DNA from: Candidatus Aphodomonas merdavium | Lineage (GTDB): Bacteria > Bacillota > Clostridia > Christensenellales > Aristaeellaceae | Direction of reading: 5' to 3' | NCBI GenBank assembly: GCA_018715585.1 | Contig: DVLH01000082.1 | Location: 1 to 15,264, forward strand | Length of the DNA stretch: 15,264 bases | Shown: positions 1 to 7,245 of the stretch, in pieces | Layout: every line of letters begins with the position of its first letter | Position numbering within the stretch: the first letter of the stretch is position 1 | Translations under genes and position numbers: made by a program | The notes under the pieces: generated by a model | Told to the model about the DNA's origin: nothing | The model's database searches: none | The model's input: the letters and a program-made list of their open reading frames with translations, nothing else

Positions 1-1
1 C

Positions 2-790
2 TTCCACAGGATTTACCAAAGCGATGTGGAAGATAAATCCTTTACGATGATCTGCCCGAACCAGTGGCCGGGCGCCTATTCGGCCATCGCGGGGATGATC
101 AACAAATACAACGTCAATTGCCGCAACGTCAACGCCTTTGCGATGGACGAATGGGCCGACGAGGACGGGAACGTGGCGCCGCTGACGTACGGTGCGAGCC
201 TCGGGTTCTCCTTCCGCAAGCACTTTTGGGCAAACATCCGCGAAGACCTCCGCCCGCCGCTTTCCCAGTGGCACGTTTTCACCAACGAGGTAAAAGCCGA
301 CGGCGTCTATTCGAGCCTCATCGAGGAGGCCGGCGGCGGCGGGGCGGACGTGATCTACTCCGCAACGGGCTGGCCGGGGCATGTCGCGTTCATCGACCCG
401 CAGGCGCCGGAGTTTGCCGCCGGCAGCCTGGAGGAATTCCTCCGCCTCGGCTCGCGCATCGTGACGCAGCACCCGATGACCATCTGCGAAAACTCACTCT
501 TTGCGCCGATGGGCGCTTCGGGCGACGTATGGGCCGTGCCGCCGCGCGCGGCGACGATCGGCCCGCGGGATGTCATCAACGCCCGCGAACGGCTGGAAAT
601 GCACAACATCACCAACCCGGGCGGGGATTCCTGGCAGCGCATGATCTCGCGCATTGAGCTCTACGGCCCCATTTCGATGGAGTGCCCGGCGTCGATTATC
701 CGCCTGGGCAAGGGCACGTGCTATGTCAGCGAAGTCATCGCCCGCCCGTTTTCCACCTGGACATGTGACTTAGAAAATAAGGACTTGTAA
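2..790 (+). CDS. NagB-family sugar-phosphate isomerase/deaminase-like protein, 5' truncated
   Basis: The frame is open to the window's left edge, so the N-terminus is missing; a GTG at 26 is possible but unlikely as the true start. About 262 residues remain, against about 266 in E. coli NagB. Numbered from the GTG, AFAMDEW (38-43) aligns with NagB TFNMDEY (Asp72 region), and TGWPGHVAFIDP (114-125) aligns with the loop carrying Asp141, His143 and Glu148. His119 is kept, but Asp141 is Pro117 and Glu148 is Asp124. Classical NagB converts glucosamine-6-P to fructose-6-P plus ammonia. Loss of the ring-opening Asp makes that exact reaction doubtful, so this may be an isomerase or lactonase-like relative. 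It is first in view of an eight-gene operon and lies 4 nt before the lyase gene. Family assignment is fairly sure; activity is not. Confidence 0.8.
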   Translation, partial: FHRIYQSDVEDKSFTMICPNQWPGAYSAIAGMINKYNVNCRNVNAFAMDEWADEDGNVAPLTYGASLGFSFRKHFWANIREDLRPPLSQWHVFTNEVKADGVYSSLIEEAGGGGADVIYSATGWPGHVAFIDPQAPEFAAGSLEEFLRLGSRIVTQHPMTICENSLFAPMGASGDVWAVPPRAATIGPRDVINARERLEMHNITNPGGDSWQRMISRIELYGPISMECPASIIRLGKGTCYVSEVIARPFSTWTCDLENKDL

Positions 791-794
791 AGCC

Positions 795-1691
795 ATGAAG
801 AACGTACAATTCACCGGCGTTTTCCCCGCGCTCGTCACGCCGCTTACCGCCCAAGAACAGCTGCACGAAGAGACTGCGCGCAAGCTGCTTCGCTTCCACC
901 TCCGCTATGGGGTGGACGGCTTCTACCTGTGCGGCGCCACGGGCGAAGGGCCTGTGCTGCCGCCGCAGACGCGCATGGCGCTGGCGGAGGTGGCGCGCGA
1001 GGAGACGCGGGGAAAAGCGCGCATTATCGTGCATGTGGGGGCGGTCGATCTGCGCACGGCCGTGCTCCTGGCCGAGCATGCCGCCAAAATCGGTGCGGAC
1101 GCCATCTCGTCCGTGCCGCCGTTTTTCTTCCACTACGGCGAAAAAGAGATCGCGCAGTATTATACGGCGCTTGCGCAGGCCTCCGGCCTACCGCTGCTGC
1201 TCTACTGCAGCCCGCTTTCGGGCGTGAACATCACGTATGAAATCGCCTCCCGGCTGCTTGAGATCCCCGGCGCAACCGGCGTAAAGTGGACGAGCTACGA
1301 CTACTACACCATGCAGCGCATCAAGCTGCTGCGCGGCGGGGCTGTCAACGTGCTCAACGGGCCGGACGAGTGCCTCCTGTGCGGATTGGCCATGGGGGCG
1401 GACGGAGGCATCGGCGCGACGTACAACGTCATGCCCGGCGTCTTTCGCAAGCTCTACGATGCGTTCCGCGAAGGGAATCTCCAGGAAGCGCAGCGCATGC
1501 AGCTGCACGCAAACCGCCTCATTGAAATCATCATCCGCTTTGGCGTGCAAGCGTCCGTCAAAGAGATCCTCGCGCGTGCCGGCTATGATTGCGGCCACTG
1601 CCTCTACCCCATGCCCCGCCTGACGGATGAGGAGCGCCGCCGCCTCAACGATGCCCTGGACGCCATCGACTACGAGGGGGAATATCTGTGA
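795..1691 (+). CDS. DapA/NanA-family aldolase, N-acetylneuraminate lyase-like
   Basis: A 298-residue protein, normal for class I pyruvate-dependent aldolases (dihydrodipicolinate synthase / N-acetylneuraminate lyase, cytosolic TIM barrels). The catalytic set is present: GATGE at 47-51, Tyr137 in LLLYCSP, and Schiff-base Lys164 in TGVKWTS. NGPDE at 188-192 and GADGGIGATYNVM at 201-213 match the neuraminate lyase signatures NGYDE and GADGGIGSTYNIM, so this resembles NanA more than DapA. Family knowledge: E. coli lyase Ser47 helps bind the carboxylate, and Asp191, Glu192 and Ser208 contact the sugar tail. Here both serines are Ala, while the Asp-Glu pair is kept. The protein probably splits a sialic acid or related 2-keto-3-deoxy acid into pyruvate plus an aldehyde sugar. 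The ATG is 4 nt after the upstream stop, with AAGGA at 779-783 inside the preceding gene, and the end overlaps the next start. Confidence 0.85.
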   Translation: MKNVQFTGVFPALVTPLTAQEQLHEETARKLLRFHLRYGVDGFYLCGATGEGPVLPPQTRMALAEVAREETRGKARIIVHVGAVDLRTAVLLAEHAAKIGADAISSVPPFFFHYGEKEIAQYYTALAQASGLPLLLYCSPLSGVNITYEIASRLLEIPGATGVKWTSYDYYTMQRIKLLRGGAVNVLNGPDECLLCGLAMGADGGIGATYNVMPGVFRKLYDAFREGNLQEAQRMQLHANRLIEIIIRFGVQASVKEILARAGYDCGHCLYPMPRLTDEERRRLNDALDAIDYEGEYL

Positions 1692-2761
1692 AGATGACCG
1701 GCAGAGAGCGCCTGCTTTGCGCGCTCGATCATAGGGAGCCCGATACCGTCCCCATCTTTGAATGCGTCTACAGCCGTCCGCTTTTTGCGCACGTGCTCGG
1801 CTCCGTGCCGGAGGTGTTCGACCTGGGCAGCGTGATGCGCCTTTGCATCCGCATGGGTTACGACTTTGCGTTCCTACCCATTCCCGGCACGAGCGGCTTC
1901 CGCCCGGCCGGCATGCGCAGCGGCGAATACACCGACGAATGGGGCATCACCTACCGAATCGACCCGTCCACCTGGCCCATCGACGCGGGCATCCGCCCGC
2001 CGTGCGCAAACGGCGCCGATTTGGCGCATTACCAAGCGCCCGACCCGCGCGATCCCGCGCGCTATGAGACACTGCGCGAGGCGCTCGCGCTGGCGCGCGA
2101 AAACGGCCGCGGCGCCGTTGGCAACGTGCGCGGGCCGTTCTCGGGCGCGTGGCAGCTGTTTGGGCTGGAAAACTTTTCCCTCTTGCTATACGATGAACCG
2201 GAAACGGTTCACAAAGCGCTGGCGCTTGTGGCCGATTTTGCCATCGAAGCCACGCGGGTGATGGTGGAAATGGGCGTGGATGCGGTGCTCTACTCGGACG
2301 ATTACGGCTCTTCCCTGCAGCCTTTGCTCTCCCCGGAGCATTTCCGCACGTTCATCGTCCCGCAGCTTGCGCGCATCGTCCGCGAAGCAAAGCGGATGGG
2401 CACGCGGCCAATCCTGCACAGCGACGGCTGTATCGCGCCGCTGCTGAAGGATATCCACAGCGCGGGGTTTGAAGGTCTGCACCCCATCGAGCGCTGCCCC
2501 GGCATGGACCTCGCCGCCGTCAAGCGCGCCTATGGCGCGGACCTGTGCCTGTTTGGCAACGTGGACAACAAGGACGTGCTCGTCAACGGCACGCCGCAGG
2601 ACGTGGAGGCCATGGTGCGCGCGTGCATCCGCGCGGCCGCGCCGGGCGGCGGCTATTGCCTCAGCTCCGACCACAGCGTGCACGACGACATCCCCAACGA
2701 AAACGTGTTCGCCCTCTATGAGGCGGGACGGCGCTGGGGTGCTTATCCCATCAACGCCTGA
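1688..2761 (+). CDS. Uroporphyrinogen decarboxylase (UroD/MtaA)-family protein
   Basis: A 357-residue protein of the UroD superfamily (COG0407), which includes haem decarboxylases and corrinoid or CoM methyltransferases. Family features are the N-terminal TGRERLLCALDHREPDTVPI (4-23), LYSDDYGSS (201-209), ILHSDGC (242-248), LFGNVDNKDVL (288-298) and the C-terminal SSDHSVHDDIPNENV segment (326-340). MtaA-type enzymes bind zinc through His-x-Cys plus a distal Cys. Here the first pair is His244-Ser-Asp246, with Cys324 downstream, so the metal site, if any, differs. Start GTG 1688 overlaps the upstream stop (GTGA); an in-frame ATG at 1694 is equally possible. UroD-like proteins of unknown role are common in carbohydrate loci of anaerobes. 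Its place in a sugar operon argues against haem synthesis, and no corrinoid protein is nearby. Function is unknown. Confidence 0.8.
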   Translation: MKMTGRERLLCALDHREPDTVPIFECVYSRPLFAHVLGSVPEVFDLGSVMRLCIRMGYDFAFLPIPGTSGFRPAGMRSGEYTDEWGITYRIDPSTWPIDAGIRPPCANGADLAHYQAPDPRDPARYETLREALALARENGRGAVGNVRGPFSGAWQLFGLENFSLLLYDEPETVHKALALVADFAIEATRVMVEMGVDAVLYSDDYGSSLQPLLSPEHFRTFIVPQLARIVREAKRMGTRPILHSDGCIAPLLKDIHSAGFEGLHPIERCPGMDLAAVKRAYGADLCLFGNVDNKDVLVNGTPQDVEAMVRACIRAAAPGGGYCLSSDHSVHDDIPNENVFALYEAGRRWGAYPINA

Positions 2762-2783
2762 CTATACTCCTCGCGGGACGCGC

Positions 2784-2830
2784 GGCCGCGCCGCCCTTGG
2801 CGGGGAATATATAAAATCATTTAAAGGAGG
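2784..2830 (+). promoter_or_regulatory. Leader of the binding-protein gene with strong RBS
   Basis: The 79-nt gap between the UroD-like and binding-protein genes contains a GC stem (CCGCC 2791-2795 with GGCGG 2799-2803), then an AT-rich island including TATAAA at 2810-2815 and a near-perfect Shine-Dalgarno AAAGGAGG (2823-2830), 10 nt before the ATG at 2841. The Shine-Dalgarno decides the start: the frame stays open far upstream inside the previous gene. No convincing -35 lies 16-18 nt before TATAAA, so an internal promoter is possible but unproven. Confidence 0.5.
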
Positions 2831-2840
2831 AGCACTGTTC

Positions 2841-4196
2841 ATGAAAGCAACCCGAATCGGATCGTTGGTACTGGCCCTGTTGCTCGCCCTCTCGCTGATG
2901 GCGCCCGCAATGGCCGAGTCCGGCGTCACCCTGACCTGGGTGGGCGCAGGCTGGCTGCAAAACGACAAAGCGGAAAAGATCATCGCCAAATGGAACGAGC
3001 TGCATCCCGACATCGCCGTCAACTATATCGACATGGGCACCGTCGTGGATACCGCCTATCTGGTCAACCTGGATACGATGATCAGCGGCGGCGAAGTCGT
3101 TGACGTCACCTACCTGACCTATGGCGACGTTTACAGCCGCGTCATCAACGGCGGCGCGCTGCCGCTGGACGAATACATCGCCGCCGCGGGCGACGATTAC
3201 GAGGCCATGTACGGCACGCTTTCCACCGCGATGCTCGAATACGAAGGCCAGATCTACGGCGTGCCCTACGCCGGCAACACGTTCAAAGTCTTCTACAACA
3301 AAGACATGTTTGAAGAAGCCGGCATCGAGATCCCGGAAACCTGGTCGCTCGATGAGCTGACCGAAATCGCCCAGAAGCTCACCACGCCCGATACGTACGG
3401 CATCGTCTTCCCCTACACGTGGGTAGACATCTGCTACGCTCCCGCCATGGTGTCCGGCTGGCAGCCCGTCATCCAGGACGAGGAAGGCAACATCCTGCCC
3501 AACTTTGACGACGAAGTGTTCAAGACCTGCCTGCAGTGGGCCAAGGACCTTGCCGATGTCTACAACGTCTCCCCGTCCATCGCCGTGATGGAGGCCGAGT
3601 CGCTCAACCGCCGCCAGGCCCTTGCCAACGGCGACGCCGCCATGATCATCGACGGCCCGTACACGCTCGTTTGGCTGCAAAACTACATGTTTAACGATCC
3701 CGGCGACGGCCCGCTCCCCTTCACCCTCGGCGCCGCCGATATGCCCTACGTAACCGAAGAAGGCAAAGAGGTCTCCTTCAACACCATCGCCGGCGCGTTC
3801 TATGTGCCCAAGACGGCCAAATACCCGGCAGAGGCGTATGAGTTCGCCAAGTTCGTCTGCAACGAATGCTGCGAAGAGAGCGCCAACTACATGCCCATCT
3901 ACCGCGACGCCGACATGGAAGCCGCCACCACCTCTTTCATGGAGTATACCGACAACAACGGAACGCTCCACACGGATATCTTTGAGCTCGAAACGGCCAT
4001 TGACGCCGTCGCCACCCCCTACGAAGCCCACATCGGCTATTGGGGCTATGATCCTGCCCTCTCCAGCTATACCTCGCTGATGACCACGCTCTTCACCGAG
4101 CAGTATAAGCTCTTCCTCAACGGAGAGATGGACATGGAAGACTGGGTCGCCATGATGCAGGATCTGGGCGCTGCGGAAATCGCTGCTGCCAACTGA
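2841..4196 (+). CDS. Sugar ABC transporter substrate-binding protein (family 1)
   Basis: A 451-residue extracytoplasmic binding protein. The N-terminus has a basic start (MKATR), a long hydrophobic core and a signal peptidase I site APAMA|ES after residue 25. There is no lipobox cysteine, which is unusual for a Gram-positive-type binding protein. The mature part shows family-1 features: TLTWVGAGW near residues 30-38, IIAKWNELHPDIAVNYIDMG, a VPYAGNTFKVFYNKDMFEEAGIEIPETW stretch typical of CUT1 binding proteins, and GDAAMIIDGPYTLVWLQNY in the second lobe. It should capture an oligosaccharide or glycoside and deliver it to the two following permeases. The start is fixed by the strong AAAGGAGG at 2823. 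The neighbouring lyase and sialidase-like genes suggest an acidic or amino sugar conjugate, but the ligand cannot be read from the sequence. Confidence 0.93.
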   Translation: MKATRIGSLVLALLLALSLMAPAMAESGVTLTWVGAGWLQNDKAEKIIAKWNELHPDIAVNYIDMGTVVDTAYLVNLDTMISGGEVVDVTYLTYGDVYSRVINGGALPLDEYIAAAGDDYEAMYGTLSTAMLEYEGQIYGVPYAGNTFKVFYNKDMFEEAGIEIPETWSLDELTEIAQKLTTPDTYGIVFPYTWVDICYAPAMVSGWQPVIQDEEGNILPNFDDEVFKTCLQWAKDLADVYNVSPSIAVMEAESLNRRQALANGDAAMIIDGPYTLVWLQNYMFNDPGDGPLPFTLGAADMPYVTEEGKEVSFNTIAGAFYVPKTAKYPAEAYEFAKFVCNECCEESANYMPIYRDADMEAATTSFMEYTDNNGTLHTDIFELETAIDAVATPYEAHIGYWGYDPALSSYTSLMTTLFTEQYKLFLNGEMDMEDWVAMMQDLGAAEIAAAN

Positions 4197-4209
4197 TCCC
4201 CGCCTCCTT

Positions 4210-4240
4210 CGCGCCGCGCCCCGCACCGGGGCGCGGCGCG
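4210..4240 (+). repeat. Perfect 13-bp GC hairpin between binding-protein and permease genes
   Basis: Arms 4210-4222 and 4228-4240 are exact reverse complements, all G/C, around a 5-nt loop (GCACC). No T-run follows, so it is not a standard intrinsic terminator. A stem here most likely blocks 3'-to-5' decay and raises binding-protein message over permease message, as known for binding-protein/permease junctions such as malE-malF. Partial attenuation is an alternative. Confidence 0.8.
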
Positions 4241-4306
4241 GTTCCAATCCGTCCCCGGCGCGCTGCGCTTTTCAACAAAGCAAATCCTTCGAGAGGGTGA
4301 TTCCGC

Positions 4307-5221
4307 ATGACCGGCAAGGGTTCCAGACAGCATCTCTCCACCAAAGCCAAGGAGAATCTCTACGGCTATTTGTTCATCGCCCCGAGCCTTTTGGGATTCC
4401 TGGTGTTCACGCTCTTTGGCGTCGTGTTCTCCTTCTGCATGGCGTTCACCGACTGGAACCTAATGAAGGGTTTTGAGAACGCGAACTTCGTCTGGCTGGA
4501 CAACATCAAGTCCATGTTCAGTGATATTTACCTTAAAGCATGCCTGCGCAACAACGCGCTGTTGCTGCTGGTGGTACCCGTTACCCTGTTTCTGGCGGCC
4601 ATCCTGGCTGCGCTGATGAACCGCGCCATTTATGGCCGCGGGGGCGCAAGGGCGATGTATTTTATGCCCTACGTAACCAACATCGTTGCGGTGGCAACGG
4701 TGTGGCGCGCGCTCTTTCATAAATCCAAAGGGCCGATCAACGCCATCCTCATGGCGCTCGGCGTAGCCGAGGCAAACGTCCCCGGCTGGCTTTCCAGCAC
4801 AAAATGGGCGTTGCCCGCCGTCGCCATTGTGCTGCTATGGAAGGATATCGGTTACAGCATCCTCATGTATAGCGGCGCACTGCAAGGCATCTCACAGGAG
4901 TATTATGAATCTGCCGAGATCGACGGGGCGGGCCCCGTCGTGAAGTTCTTCAAAATCACGCTGCCCCTCATTCAGCCGACCACATTCCTGCTCACCATTC
5001 TGGGCATCATCTCCAGCCTGCAAATGTGGTCCTTCGTACAGATTATCACCATGGGCGGGCCAGGTACGGCAACCTACACGCTCGGGCTTTATATTTACCG
5101 TTCCTCTTTCATCACCTACCGCACGGGATACGGCGCGGCGCTTTCGTGGCTGCTGTGCCTGCTGGTGATGATCTTCACAGCCATCCGCTGGCGGACGGAA
5201 AAAGACTATACAAACGAGTAA
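4307..5221 (+). CDS. Sugar ABC transporter permease, MalF/UgpA type
   Basis: A 304-residue integral membrane protein with about six hydrophobic segments, the first at residues 19-48 (YGYLFIAPSLLGFLVFTLFG and onward). The cytoplasmic EAA loop that docks the ATPase is seen at about 199-222, with YYESAEIDGAGPVVKFFKI followed by TLPLI. The MYFMPYVTNIVAVATVW and GGPGTATYTLGLYIYRSSF segments are standard in the first permease of CUT1 sugar importers. A purine-rich GAGAGGGTGA lies just upstream of the ATG. It forms a heteromeric channel with the next gene product. No ATPase gene is in the operon, so a shared MsmX/UgpC-type ATPase encoded elsewhere is inferred. Confidence 0.93.
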   Translation: MTGKGSRQHLSTKAKENLYGYLFIAPSLLGFLVFTLFGVVFSFCMAFTDWNLMKGFENANFVWLDNIKSMFSDIYLKACLRNNALLLLVVPVTLFLAAILAALMNRAIYGRGGARAMYFMPYVTNIVAVATVWRALFHKSKGPINAILMALGVAEANVPGWLSSTKWALPAVAIVLLWKDIGYSILMYSGALQGISQEYYESAEIDGAGPVVKFFKITLPLIQPTTFLLTILGIISSLQMWSFVQIITMGGPGTATYTLGLYIYRSSFITYRTGYGAALSWLLCLLVMIFTAIRWRTEKDYTNE

Positions 5222-5236
5222 AGGAGGCGCCAGGGC

Positions 5237-6100
5237 ATGATAAAAGTTAACAAGAAAACAGCGCATAAACCTGGCAGCTCCCTTGCGGCGAAGGTCCTCC
5301 TCACCGCGCTGATCTGGGGGCTGGGGATTGTGATGGTCATCCCCTTTGTTTGGATGCTGTCCACATCGTTTAAGGGCATGAACGAGGTGTTCACCTTCCC
5401 TATCGAGTGGATTCCGCCCTCCCCCACGCTCAAAGGCTACCGCGCGCTTTTTTCCGGTTCCGTCTCGTTCTTCGTCTATTTCCTTAACTCTGCCAAGGTA
5501 GCGGTCATCGCGCTGTTTGGCACGTTCTTCTCCTGCACGCTTGCGGGATATGCCTACGCGAAAATAAACTTTTTCGGCCGCAACAAGATTTTCATGATGA
5601 AGCTGATGACCACCATGCTGCCCGGCATGGTAACCATCCTGCCCACGTATATGATCTACTCCAAGCTCAGCCTGCTCAACACCCATGCCGCGCTGTGGAT
5701 CGGCAGTTTCTGTGGCGGCACGTTCGGCGTATTCCTGATGCGCCAGGCGTTTTTGACCATCCCCGATTCGCTCGTGGATGCCGCAAAGGTGGACGGTGCG
5801 AGCCATTTGCGCATCTATTGGTCCGTGGCGTTGCCAAACGTAAAAACGTCGGTGTCTACGCTGCTGTTCATGTATTTCCTCTGGACGTGGAACGACTATG
5901 AAAAGCCGCTGCTTTATCTGTGGAGCAACAAGCTCTACACGCTGCCGCTGGCTGTCAAGCAATTTTCGGACGATCAAATGCAGAACTATCCCGCCATCAT
6001 GGCGGCCAACATCTTTATGCTGCTGCCCGTGATGATCTTCTTTATCTCCTGCCAGAAATTCTTTGTGGAATCGCTGGTTTCATCCGGCATTAAGGGGTAA
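5237..6100 (+). CDS. Sugar ABC transporter permease, MalG/UgpE type
   Basis: A 287-residue second permease of the same CUT1 importer. An N-terminal cytoplasmic stretch is followed by a membrane segment at about 21-43 (LLTALIWGLGIVMVIPFVWM). The FKGMNEVFTFPIEWIP region is typical of MalG-like proteins, as is the EAA loop at about 180-203 (LVDAAKVDGASHLRIYW, then SVALPNVK). The C-terminus is YFLWTWNDYEKPLLYL and ends in SLVSSGIKG, a common end for this family. AAAGGAGG at 5220-5227 sits 9 nt before the ATG, and the gap to the first permease is 15 nt. Confidence 0.93.
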   Translation: MIKVNKKTAHKPGSSLAAKVLLTALIWGLGIVMVIPFVWMLSTSFKGMNEVFTFPIEWIPPSPTLKGYRALFSGSVSFFVYFLNSAKVAVIALFGTFFSCTLAGYAYAKINFFGRNKIFMMKLMTTMLPGMVTILPTYMIYSKLSLLNTHAALWIGSFCGGTFGVFLMRQAFLTIPDSLVDAAKVDGASHLRIYWSVALPNVKTSVSTLLFMYFLWTWNDYEKPLLYLWSNKLYTLPLAVKQFSDDQMQNYPAIMAANIFMLLPVMIFFISCQKFFVESLVSSGIKG

Positions 6101-6108
6101 ATTTATTT

Positions 6109-7224
6109 ATGAAGATCCTCTATACAAAGACCATCTATCGCGACGGCCAGTACGTGGCCTTCCCTACGCTTGCCAAATTGCCGGACGGGCGCGTGCTCTG
6201 CGCCTTCCGCCACGCACCGGAACGCCAGGCCACCCACGGGGCGGCCACGCACGTCGATCCCGCCGCCAAGGACGTGCTGATCATCTCCACCGACGGCGGA
6301 AAGACGTTCGACCCTACGCTGCACACGATTCTCGACGACGAGATGAGCGAGCAGGACCCGTGCATCAACGTCCTCTCGGACGGGCGGATCGTGGTGACGT
6401 ATTTCCGCTGGGCGCTTTGCCCCACCGGGGAAGGGCCTGCCCGCTGGGGGGCGGACGCTTTTGCAAGCTTCGGGCGCACGCTCTGGGGGCAATATGACTG
6501 CTATCCCGACGGTGCGAGCTATTCCATCTCCGACGACGGCGGCGAAAGCTTCCGCCACTTCCCTGCGCTGCGCATGGAGGGCGTGCCCGAGGGGGCGGGC
6601 GTGCGCGGGAGCATCGTCGAGCTGCCCACGGGCGAGCTGCTGCTGCCGTTTTACGGCGCGATGCGCCCCGGCGAGCTTTCGCGCGCGGGGCTGGTCATTT
6701 CACACGACCGCGGGGAAAGCTGGGAATACTACGCAACGATGGCGTTTGATCCCGCTTGCCAAAAGAGCTTCCTGGAACCCGGTATTTACCGCACACCGAG
6801 CGGCCGCCTTGTCGGGCTTTACCGTACACAGACGGATTTTCGCGCGCCCGGCGTCCGTTTTGACGATACGTATTTGAACCTGCATATTTCCGTCAGCGAG
6901 GATGGCGGCAAAACGTTTGGCCCTGTGCGCGAGGTGGAAGGGCTTTGGGGGTCCAGCCCGTTTAACACGCTGCCGCTGCGGGACGGGCGGGTGTTGTTAA
7001 CCTACGGGTACCGCCGGCCGCCTTACGGCATCCGCGCGCGCGTGTGCGACGCGGAGCTGGAACATATCGCCGAGGCGGAGGAGATCATCCTGCGCGACGA
7101 CGCGCCCAACGGCGATTTGGGCTATACCGGCGCCGTACAGCTGGACGACGGGACGGCCCTGGTGGCCTATTATATCTGCGGGCAGGACGGCATCCGCACA
7201 ATTGACGTGACGGCGCTTGCCTAA
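6109..7224 (+). CDS. Sialidase-like Asp-box (BNR) protein, cytoplasmic
   Basis: A 371-residue predicted six-bladed propeller with four clear Asp-box motifs: STDGGKTF (60-67), SDDGGESF (141-148), SHDRGESW (198-205) and SEDGGKTF (263-270). Candidate catalytic residues include Arg34 (CAFRH), Glu223 (FLEPGIY), Arg239 (LYRTQTD) and Arg302/303 (YGYRRPPYG). These are plausible for the sialidase arginine triad and acidic partner, but were aligned only by eye. There is no signal peptide or transmembrane segment, unlike secreted GH33 sialidases, so it would act on an imported glycoside in the cytoplasm. It starts 8 nt after the permease stop, with AAGGGGT as the likely RBS. Asp boxes also occur in non-sialidase propellers, so hydrolase activity is inferred from context (lyase and NagB-like genes in the same operon). 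Confidence 0.78.
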   Translation: MKILYTKTIYRDGQYVAFPTLAKLPDGRVLCAFRHAPERQATHGAATHVDPAAKDVLIISTDGGKTFDPTLHTILDDEMSEQDPCINVLSDGRIVVTYFRWALCPTGEGPARWGADAFASFGRTLWGQYDCYPDGASYSISDDGGESFRHFPALRMEGVPEGAGVRGSIVELPTGELLLPFYGAMRPGELSRAGLVISHDRGESWEYYATMAFDPACQKSFLEPGIYRTPSGRLVGLYRTQTDFRAPGVRFDDTYLNLHISVSEDGGKTFGPVREVEGLWGSSPFNTLPLRDGRVLLTYGYRRPPYGIRARVCDAELEHIAEAEEIILRDDAPNGDLGYTGAVQLDDGTALVAYYICGQDGIRTIDVTALA

Positions 7225-7245
7225 GCGCAGGCGCGGAGGGGAAGC

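Noticed and set aside
2781..2790. CGCGGCCGCG palindrome
   Set aside because: Short palindromes of this kind are expected by chance in such GC-rich sequence.
2810..2815. TATAAA as an internal promoter for the transporter genes
   Set aside because: No acceptable -35 box at 16-18 nt. It is kept only as part of the leader description.
2469..2840. Longer reading frame upstream of the binding-protein ATG
   Set aside because: It overlaps the UroD-like gene out of frame. The signal peptide and strong RBS place the start at 2841.
2817..4247. Long minus-strand open frame of 476 codons
   Set aside because: It is antisense to the binding-protein gene and has no domain or RBS.
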